A stretch of 38,572 bases of DNA from a virus: IMG/VR virus record IMGVR_UViG_3300025853_000247, positions 1 through 38,572 of that record. One strand, 5' to 3'. Position 1 is the stretch's first letter, and the number at the start of each line of letters is the position of its first letter. Made by a program: the position numbers and the translations under genes. The notes beneath the pieces were generated by a model. It ran no database searches. It was given only the letters and a program-made list of their open reading frames with translations, and had not been told where the DNA came from. Below are positions 16,282-28,200 of this stretch, piece after piece.

Positions 16282-19200
16282 ATGGCAATAACTAAAACTT
16301 TACCTTTCCTTCCTAGTGTTTTCCAAACCGAGACTAACGATAAGTTTTTAAGCACTACCCTTGATCAGTTAGTGACGGAGCCAAATCTCGTTCCTATTAA
16401 TGGATATGTTGGCAGAAAGTTTACACCAGGTTGGTCTGGAATAGAATCTTACGTAAGAGAACCAAGTGGGGTTAGAGCAGATTATCAACTTGAACCAACC
16501 ACAGTTGTTAAAAATGCTGCAGATGCAGACTCTGTTGAATTTTATAACACTTATCCAGAATTGCTGCAAAAAATTCAAGAACTTGGGGGCAACGTTGCAG
16601 ATCAAGATAGGTTATTTACTAGTCAATTTTATACATATGATCCTAAAATAGACTATGATAAGTTTGTAAATTATAGTCAATATTATTGGTTACCTGCCGG
16701 CCCTGATTCTGTAACTGTAAGTGCTACTAATATTGCAACTTCAAGGACATATTACGTTTATCCTGAAGACAACATTAATGTTTACCGATTTAGCAGCGAA
16801 AGCAATGTTGGCAATCCTGATATTATTGTTGTAAGAGAAGGAACGTATCAGTTTGTTGTAAATCAGCCCGGCAAAAAATTCTACATTCAAACAGAACCTG
16901 GTTTAAGCGGAAGACAAACAAATAATAATAATTTAAGTTCTAGAGAGATCGAAGGTGTTACTAACAACGGTGATGATGTTGGTACAATTACCTTTAATGT
17001 TCCTATAAGTACTGCCCAAGACAATTTCTTAAATGCAACAAATGTTGCAGATGTCGGGTTTGTAACAAATTTAAAATATAGCCAAATTGACCAACAACTG
17101 TTAAGCACAGTTGCTGCATTGGGTGGTATAGATGGTGTAACTGCGAACACATTACTCGATGGCCAAAGTTTAGTTTTTGGTACTTATTACAGCGACAGTG
17201 CAGATTGGGATAGCGGTAGCGGTCCTGTTAGTGCAGGACTACGCTATGGAGTTTGGGATATTACTTTAACACCAAGTGGCGGAGATTACTTAATTAGTTT
17301 AAGTTCAGGAACTGCCATACCAACAGGTAATAAAGTTACAATTTTAAGTGGTCTAAATTATGGTAATACAGAATGGTACAAAAATACATCAGGTTATCTG
17401 AGTCAAGTTCCTGTTATTACTGCACCATTTGACACGTTGTATTATCAAGACAGTGAGGATGCAGAACAATATGGTCGTATTCAGATCCTTAGTGCAGTAA
17501 CAAAAACAATAGATGTTAATACAGATATTATTGGTAGAAAAAATTATATTAGTCCAAATAAAATTACTTTTACTAACGGACTTAAAATTAAATTCGATAA
17601 TACCGTAACACCTGAAGTTTACAGAAACAACGAATACTATGTAGAAGGAGTTGGCGATTCAATAACTCTTACTCCGGTAGAATGGTTAAGTGTTTTTTAT
17701 AGTTCTAGCCAAGAAAATTTTAGCCCAGTTGTTCGTTTTGTAGGTACTACAACTTATGCAAATTTAAATCAATCGAGAACACAACTAAGCATCGAAAGTA
17801 ATGTTGATCCTTATACTGCAAATATTTCAACAGATTATGCCAGTTCAGGAGAAAACCGAAACAACATTTTCTCCAGCAACTTAAGTTTTCAATTTCCTTA
17901 CAGAGGTGGGTTTAATACTGTTGGAGATAACGCTGACAATTTATTTCGAACAGGGACAATAGGTATGTCTTTGGTAGGAATACCATTTTATGGTCCAACC
18001 AATGAAGCATATATAGAAGGTAAAAATGCAACTTCGTGGCACTACAATTCCCCATATGTTAAAATTAATGGACAAGATACCTATGGTGGTTATCCTGATT
18101 CAAATGGCATTTACCACTACAACGACAGCACGTTCATTACTGCAAATGCTTGGGGAAATGTTGCTGGCCTGGGTAGCAATCTGTATGTGGAAACTGACGG
18201 GCATAGCACACTATTAGGGTATGCTATAGACGGATATCCCATATACGGACCTTACGGGTATTCCAATCCTATGGATAAAGATAGCGGCGCAGTATTAATG
18301 GTAAGCAGTTATCAAGCAGATGATGGTGCTTCTTATAGGCCTTTATCTAAACTGGTTACTGTTACTGCTAACAACACTTCTGGGTCTAATATAACACTAA
18401 ATTCGACTTTTGAACTTGAGCCCGGCATGAGGCTTACATTTAGTTCTAATGCTAGTATAACAACCCCAGACGAGTACTGGATTGTTGCTGCCGGCCAACA
18501 ATCCAGCGTCGGCCTTCCAAATAATAATTTAGGATTAAATCAGATCCAATTAAACAAAGACCTAATAATTTATGCAAATACAGACATACAATTTGGCTTT
18601 CCTTCTGGTTCATTCATTGAGGATTATACGTACCAAGAAGGATTGGGTTCATTAGATAGGTTTAATGGTAGATATTGTGTAACGCCCGACTATCCCAACG
18701 GGACCTATGCATACTTCTCGACTCAAGACACAACGGGTGTACCCACATACCCTTATTTTGTCGGACAAAATTTCTATGGTAGTTTGGATATTAGTGATAT
18801 CAATCAATTGACTGAACCAGACTATATTACCATTGATAGATCGAGTAGGGACCAAAATCCGTGGAGTAGACGCAACCGTTGGTTTCATAAAGAAGTTCTT
18901 GCACAAACAGCAAGTTATAACGGAACTTCATTGATTAGTTTAGACACTTATCAAAGAGCACAAAGACCTATTGTTGAGTTTATTCCTAATTTACAGTTAA
19001 CTAACTTTGGCAATCTTGCACTAATACCTGTTGATATTTTTGATACCACGATTACACAACCATTCAGTGCAGTAGAAGGGGTCACTGGTATTTTCTTAGA
19101 CGGTGTCAGGATCGTCGATGGTATGCGTATTATTTTTGCCAACGACATTGATCCGTTAACACGAAACAGGATTTATGTTGTACGCTATGTTGACCAAGAC

Positions 19201-22200
19201 GGTATTCCTTCAACTGCTCCTATTTTAACACTAAAACTAATCGTAGCCTATGACGGCATCCCTGATCCAGGCGAAACTGTTAGTGTTCTGAATGGTGTTA
19301 GTAACGGTGGTAAAAGTTATTGGTTTAACGGTGGCCAGTGGGTAGAAGGTCAGGTAAAGACTGGACTTAACGTTGCGCCTTTATTCGACATTTTTGACGA
19401 AGATGGTAATAGTTTCACTGATAGGGACATTTATCCGTCAGTGAATACTGCAACAACATTTGACGGAACAAAACTATTCAGTTATCGAGAAGGAACTGGT
19501 ACAGATGACAGTGTTCTTGGGTTTCCTTTAAGTTACAGATCGCTTAACAATCAAGGTGATATAGAATTTGTAAACAACTTTGATGTTGATACTTTTGGTT
19601 ACACCACAGATGGTGTCACAGAAGTAATAAAAAATATTAGTTTAGGTTATATTCATCGGAACAATGTTGATGGTACAACTACTAAATTAACATGTTGGAA
19701 TACAGTAGTAGAAAACACTAAACAATATCAAATTTTTAGTTATGAATTTGATGGAATAAACAACGATTTTAGTTTTGATATTGCGCCAAGTCAAAACACT
19801 GCTATTCCTAACCTACAAGTTTTAGTAAACTTTAAAAATCTGCAACAAACACAATATCAGGTAGAAGTAAGGCCAAATAATCAAAGATCAATTTCTATCA
19901 ATAATAATCTTTTAAAATCTGGAGATAAGATAGATATTAAAGTTTACAGTACCCAAGTGTCTTCGCTTGGTTATTTTCAAGTACCTGATAATTTAAATTT
20001 CAATGTACAGAACGAAGTAGTTTCTTACCCTACGTTAGGACAAATTAGAAACCATGTAGGAAAACTTGTAAGAAGTAGCACACAATTTATAGGCGGGTAT
20101 CCGGGCACTAGCAACCTTCAAGATTTGAACTTGACAGCATATCCTGGGGAAATACTACAACAAAGTAGTCCTATTAGTTATGCCAGTATGTTCTTAGTTG
20201 ACAAAGACTTCAATTTTGTCAATAGCATTTATAATGCACAACAAGAGTATACCAGATTTAAGAATAAGTTTTTAAGTATTGCGACCAGCACCAATCAAAT
20301 TGACTATAACGATCCTGTTTCTGGTGTAAACTACATTCTGAAAGAAATTAACAAAGTAAAAAATGATACTTTTCCTTGGTTTTATAGTGATATGGTACCA
20401 TATGGCGACAATGTTAATGTAATATCCTATACTGTTTTTGATCAATTACAAACCAACTATGAAATTACAACAACATTTAGCCTAAGTACACTGAGTAACC
20501 AGGCTATACTTGTTTACTTAAATGGTGTTCAGTTACTCAATGGGTATGATTATACTTTCTTAGCATCAGGTCCTGGCATTGCTTTAAGTTCTAATCTTTC
20601 AAGAAGTGTCGGAGATACATTAAAAATATATGAATATAGAAATACAGACGGAAACTATATTCCAGAAACACCAACTAAATTAGGCCTTTATCCAAAGTTT
20701 AAACCTGAACTAGTGGCAGATAGTACTTATAGAACACCTATCTATGTAATAGTTGGCCACGACGGCAGCAGAACCCCAGCATTTAATGATTTTAGAGATA
20801 CCTATCTATTAGAATTAGAAAAAAGAATCTATAATAATATTAAACAGGAATACAACGAAGATCAACTAAGCATCTACAACAGCATGCCTGGCAAGTTTAG
20901 AACTAATGATTATAGTTTAACAACTTACAATAGAATCATTAGTCGCAGTTTCCTGTATTGGGCAGGACAAAATAAAGTAGACTATAGCACAAACACAACT
21001 TACAACTCGGAAGATCCATTTACTTGGAACTATAGGACGGCTAAAGACAGCGACGGAGTATTTTTGCCAGGCAGTTGGCGTGCTTGTTACGAGTATTTTT
21101 ACGATACTGTCAGGCCACACACAAATCCGTGGGAAATGTTGGGATTCAGCGAACGTCCTGATTGGTGGGTATCTACTTACGGTCCTGCACCTTATACCAG
21201 TGGCAACACAATACTATGGACAGACTTAAAGAACGGATACATTGCTGGTGGCAGTAGACAAGGATACGATACAACGTTTGCAAGATCCACATTACTAAGC
21301 ATTATACCGGTAGATGCCCAAGGAAATCTGCGTAGTCCTATTGAAATACTTACTAACAATTATGATATTTCCAATATGGATGAAAATTGGAGTGTAGGCA
21401 ATTGGGGTCCTGGTGAGTATGCTTGGAGGACTAGTAGTGATTGGCCTTATGCTCAGCAGATAGTTATGGCATTGACCAAGCCTGCCCAGTATTTCGCATT
21501 AGGGATTCAGAAAAACAAATATGTTTACAGTTCAGTAATCAATCAGTACACTGTAACTGACACAAATTATAGACTGACACCATCAGATGTAGATATAAAC
21601 GGAGACCAAGATGCCGATGGCAGTATTATCCGTTCTGCCGGATATTTAAATTGGATAAACGATTATCAAGTCAGTAATGGAGTATTGACAAAAACAAAAC
21701 TTAATAGGTACTTGCACGATTATAAAATAAATCTTGCTTACAGAATGGCTAGTTTTAGTGATAAGAAACTGCTAAAAGTTTTAGCGGATCAGAACAGTCC
21801 TAGTAGCGTGAATAGTTCAGTTATTATTCCAGATGAAGATTACGAATTAATTTTAGGTAAATCTACTCCTTTAAGTAAAATAAAATACAGTGCAGTAGTA
21901 ATTAAGAAAGTAGCCACTGGATTTGAAATTAACGGATATGATAGATCAAATCCAGTGTTTAACATTGTTGCCCCAAATATTGATAACGAATCGGATGTTA
22001 TAACTGTTCTTGACCGGCAAGTCCAATATTTTACTAAGTTTAGAAATTATCGATTGACGATCCCTTACGGTACAGTTTTAACAACTATTCAAGACGTTGC
22101 TAATTTTATAGCAGGATATGAAAGATTCTTACTATTGCAAGGATTCTCATTTGACTACTTTGATGAAGATCTGGGACAAATAAGAAATTGGCAATTAAGT

Positions 22201-25200
22201 ACAAAAGAATTTATATTTTGGACTCAACAAGGCTGGCCTGTAAATTCTGTAATAGTTTTAAGTCCATTTGCAGAAAGAGCAAAGATCAGAACTAGGAACG
22301 CTTTTGTAGAAGCCATAGAAAATAGTTACTATGGTACCAAAGTAATGGATCAGAACTTTCGTATTCTTGATAATGACACATATACCGTTAGAAGAGATCC
22401 ACAACAGTTTTATTTAGAAATTGATGACATTAATAATAACAACTCTAGACTAATCGGTTATATCGAGTGTAATCTTATCCAAATTGAAAATGTATTGATT
22501 TTTAACAATACAACTCAATTTAATGACATTATTTACAATCCTCAGTCCGGAGAGCGTCAGTATAAACTAAAACTTATTGGACAAAAAACAGGCGAGTGGA
22601 CAGGAAGTCTTTATGCGCCAGGATACATTTACAATGAGCCAGGCGTACCCGAATGGAGACAAAATAAAGACTACCTTAAAGGTGACCTCGTTGAATACAA
22701 AACCTTTTATTATGCTGCAAAAGAAAATGTGCCCGGATCAGTAGAATTTAATTTTACTGATTGGAATCCAGTTGATAAAGATGCAATAAAAACAGGTCTT
22801 TTAAAGAACTTTAGTTTCAACGCTGGTCAGTTCACTGATTTTTATGACACTAACAAAGTTAACATCGAGTCAGAAGATGACCAATTGGGTTTCGGATTGA
22901 TTGGCTTTAGAAGTAGGTCTTATCTAAGCAATTTTGGTGTTAACGACGCAAGTCAGGTTAAGTTATACCAAGGCTACATTAAGCAAAAAGGAACAAGGAA
23001 TGCTATTAATTCATTGGCACAAGTAAGTCAGGATCCTTATACACCTACAGTAGGTGTTGATGTAAACGAACAATGGGCATTCAGAGTCGGTAGTTATGGT
23101 GCTTTAGAAACTAATCAAGAAGTTGAAATAGTTTTGGATGAAAGTTATTTCCTAAGCAATCCAACAAGTTTGACCGTAAATCCCAATAACTCGATTACCT
23201 ACAGTAGTATTTACACACGGCCCGATGACTTATATAGGACAACAACTATACCTTTTTCTAGTCCGTTTTTATTAACAAGAACAGACAATACACCTAGAAC
23301 TGATGACATACTGACTGCTGGATTTCCTAACATAGAAGATGTAGACTATACATTATTCAACTTAAATGACCTTAGCACTCTCAACGCTAATATTAACCAG
23401 ATTGGATCAGGAACAACTATTTGGGCCGCAGTAGACTTTAACAAGGACTGGAATGTTTATTATGTTACCAGTATCCATGCTTCTGTAATTGAAATTGGAA
23501 ATGCACTCAATGGCCGAGTAAGTTGTTTAACAAGTGGATTTCATAATTTAAGTAAAAATGATGTAATAGTGTTACAAAATGCTGAACAATTTTCAGGATT
23601 TTATAAAGTTTTAGAAGTAAATGGATTGAACTCATTTACTATTGAAACAGATTTAGATCTTAACGGGTTTAGCGGAGCAAGTGTAGATGCACCAGCCTAT
23701 AAGTTGCAATCTTTAAGATATGACTATGCAACACAAATTAATTCTTGGACTCCAATAGACGGTTGGGCCGTTAATAGTAAAATCTGGATTAACAAGAATA
23801 CAATAGATAGCGAATGGGGTGTCTACAATAAGACTGAGCCGTGGAGTGCCAACGTTAGTTTACCACAAAGCCAGTATTTTACAAATGGCTTGTTTGGTTC
23901 TAGTTTAAAAATTAGTACAGATAATAATTTTGTAATTGTTGGACAACCGGGATATAATGGAAATATCGGATCTGCTGTAAACTATAAAAAATCTGGAAGC
24001 GGGTCACTAAGTCTTGACAGAACTATTACAGGATCTTCTAGTAACTTGCGGAGTTTTGGATTTAGTTTAGAAAGCCAAAACAATGTTGTTGCAGTCGGCG
24101 CACCAGATTCTGGAACAAACGGAGAAGGTTATACTTACATTTACACTAGAGATTTTACAGGAGCATTGGCCTTAAATCAGATACTAAGTGCAAGTAATGT
24201 AGACACAAGAAAATTTGGTTACAGTGTTGCAATGAGTTCTGACTACCAATGGCTCTATGTGGGCGCCCCAGACACTGATCAGGTAATTGTTTACGGCTGG
24301 GATTCTTCAGTTGAAGAAGAAGTTGATACATTAACTGGAGACGGTAGTACTAGTTTTACGCTGACTTTTGATCCTGCAGGCACCGAACTAGTTACAGTTA
24401 GTAACACGACAACAGAGTTTGTTCCTTATAGAGATTTTACAGTAAGTACCTTTGGGATTACATTCACTGCTAATACATCGGTCGATACATATGTTGTTAG
24501 ACAACTCGGCCCTGGCTATAGAGAAATTACTACAATAAGCGGAACTGCAAACACTAGTTTTGGTTTTAGTGTCGCTACGAGCACAGAAGGAGCACAGGTT
24601 GTTGTAGGTGCCCCCACTTCTAATGTAACTGTTGGTAATACAAGTCTTCAAAGCGCAGGAACAATTAGTGTTTACGATAGATCTATCGAAAAGTTTGTTG
24701 CTATTTCTGGCCAAACAGATTTTGGAGGTGTGCGTAATCCAGTAAGCATTACCAAAGTATATATAGGAAGTGAACTACAAGTTAATGGTATTGATTACAT
24801 TTTTTCAGGAGCAATCTGTCAGTTTGTAGTTGCGCCTGGCGCCGGCAAAATTATTACAATTGAAACAGACGAATTTAATCAAGTTGAAGAAACCGCAGCC
24901 GACTCACCACTAGCGGAAAACCAGTTTGGCTATAGTGTTGATTTATGTTCTTATAATTGTAGCATTTATGCAGGAGCACCTTATTATAGCAGTAATGAAG
25001 CAGCAGGAAAATTTCAAACTGGTGCAGTTTATCGTTTATTGAATCAAGGACGGATTTACGGTAATATAACTGGCGAGGTACAAAATCCAACAGTAACATC
25101 TGCTGACAGCATTAGACTAAATGATTATGAAGTAATTTTTACTGGTTCATCGCTCACACAAGTAGTATCTGATATTAATAATAAACAAGTTCCTGGAGTT

Positions 25201-28200
25201 ACTGCTTCTAACGCCAATGGATACCTTAGTATTGTAAGTAGCGGAACAATTTCTACTGACAAACTTCGTGTATTACCGGGCACCGGATCTGCACTAACTG
25301 ATTTAGGATTAGATGTATTCCCGCAAACTGAAATTATTTTAAACCCAACAAACTTTGCATTTGACCAGTTCGGCCAACGTGTGCTAATAGATAATACCAG
25401 CGAAAGACTTGCTATCGGTAGTACAGAAGCGATTACTATTGCAGACACCACATTTGATCTTGCAACTTTTGAAACAATTTTTGATGCCAATGGCACAAGA
25501 TTTAAGGATGAAGTGGATTCTGGCGCCGTGTGGATCTTTAATTTACTAAGTGATAGTAGAGAAAATATTGACAATCCAAGCCAATTTGCTTACGTTCAAC
25601 AATTAAAACCAAGTAATATAACATCCCCTGATTTTAATATTACTGAAGGCATGAAATTTGGAAGTGCTTTTGATTTACAAAATCAAAAAATCTACGTTGG
25701 TGCAAAGAATGAAAGCACATTCGAAACGAACGCAGGCGCAGTGGCATTATTTGTTAATCCAGATAATTTGTACGGTTGGGATCTGTATAGGTACGAAGAA
25801 GCAAAAATTGATACTACAGCCCTTATTAAGAGTTACACATACAGTGCTGAAAATCAGTTAATTATAGATAATTTAGATTTTATTGACCCAGTTAAAGGAA
25901 AGATTCTTGGTGTAGCTGAGCAAGATATTACATACAAAGTTGACTACGATCCAGCAGTTTATAATAATGGAACATTAGATACTGTTAGCATTGACCCTGA
26001 ATTTTATTGGACAGATAAACGTGTTGGACAAGTTTGGTGGGATCTGAGCACAGTACGTTTTCTTGATTACGAGCAAGGCTCGGTACTATACAGGACAACA
26101 AACTGGGGCAGAGTTTTTCCTGGAAGTAGTATTGATGTCTACGAATGGGTAGAGAGTGATTATCCACCGAGTCGTTATGTAGAAACAGGTGGCGACGGCG
26201 AGCCTAAGTATCCAGACAACAGTGCTTACACAACAATTTCATACGTTGATCCGCAATCTAACACAACTCTAGTTAGGTATTATTACTGGGTTAAAAATAA
26301 AACAAATGTAACTGCAAACTTATTTGGTAGGACAATACCTACAACTTCTATTGCAGGATACATTAGTGATCCAAAATCTAGTCTTATTCCTTACTACGCA
26401 GCAATAAGACCGGATTCTGTGTCTCTTTACAATGTCCAAAACAAGACTGTAGGTAGAGACACAATTTTTCATTTAAGTTATAAGACAGCAGACAATACTG
26501 CCATAATTCACAGCGAATATGCGCTGGTATCTGAAACTGGCGGAAATGAGAATTTAATTCCTAATTCTATATATAACAAATTAGTTGACAGTCTTGCAGG
26601 ATTAGATAAATTTGGAAACCCAGTTCCTGATCCTGCACTTGGTGTACAAGAACGCTACGGTATTGATATTAGACCAAGGCAGAGCATGTACATTGAAAGA
26701 GAATCTGCAGTAAAAACTTTTGTTACTTTTGTTAACAGTGTGTTTGCCAAGTACTTAATGAGTGAAGGTTATAATTTATCTTTACTTAATGGCAGTGTAT
26801 TAACAGCAGGCGGTAACGGCGAAACTATTCCCGATTCTAATTCTGGGGCCTACAATTTAACTGTAGATACTTACGACGAGCTAACTTATATTAACATCAT
26901 TATTCAACCAGTTGGCTATAAAGTTCTTGTTTTAAATGATAGGACAGTTAGTAACCTTTGGACAATATATACAAAACAGTCCGACAACACGTGGTTGTTA
27001 ACTGACGTTCAGAGTTATAGAACAAGCGATTATTGGCAGTATATAGATTGGTATGCTCCTGGATTTACAGCAAAAACTGTTCCAAATTATACAATCAATA
27101 CTTTTGCAGATTTATCGACTTTAACACAATTGCGTTCTAAAGATATTGTAAAAGTTCTAAACAATGGACAGAACCAATGGGTCTTATTGCAAATATTCCC
27201 TAACGTTGTAACTACAGTCGGTGTTGAAAATGGTACTATAAAGTTTTTAGACAGCTTGTGGGACTTACCTAACAACGCTATGAGTTATGACAACGACTTA
27301 TTTGACGGCGCAAGGTATGACCAAAACCCAAGTTTAGAGATAAGGCAATTAATACAAGCAGTCAAACAAGATTTATTTGTAAATGAACTGGGCCCAGACT
27401 TCTTAGAATTATTCTTTGCTTTAATTTATAAAGCCTTACAAGAACAAAAGAGTTTGGATTGGGTCTTTAAGACTAGCCTAGTTGATATTGTACAAAAAAT
27501 AGACGGTTTAAACCAACCACAAATCTATTTTAAAGATGACACCGATTTTTACTTAGATTATATTGAGGAAGTAAAACCCTATCATACAAAAGTCAGGGAA
27601 TTCATTGTAGACTATCAAGGCAACGATAATTGGACCGGTTATACCACAGACTTTGATGTACCATCATACTACGACCCAGTATTTCAGCAATACAGAAGTC
27701 CTACAAGCGACTATGCACAAGATATAAATGCAAGAAACAATTTGTTGCAGTACAAAGATTGGAGAGACAACTATCAATACTACATTGAAGAAATTACTGT
27801 AGCAAATGGGGGATCAGGATATACAAGTACTCCTAACGTAACAGTAACAGGCAGTAATATAGGAAATGATGCAGTAGCAAGGGCATTGATCACTAATGGA
27901 GCAGTTACACGCATTGAGGTATTATACCCAGGCTCTAATTATGTCTTACAACCCAATATTACAATTTCAGGAGGCAGCGGATCTGGCGCCACAGCATACG
28001 CTATAGTAAAAAATGATGTTACTAGAAAACTAAAAACTACTTTAGCGTATGATAGAATTACATACGGTTCTGAAGTATTAGTATGGACTGCTAATACATC
28101 TTATAGTGCCGGCAACATTATTACCTATTCAAACGTTGCCTATCAAGCCACGACATCATTTACTTCAGGATCCACATTTAGCGGTACAAACTTAGAACTC

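Noticed and set aside
24388-25574. Long minus-strand open frames (108 and 149 codons) opposite the giant gene
   Set aside because: No ribosome sites, low-complexity protein sequence, and the + strand frame is a continuous coding gene with recognisable domains.
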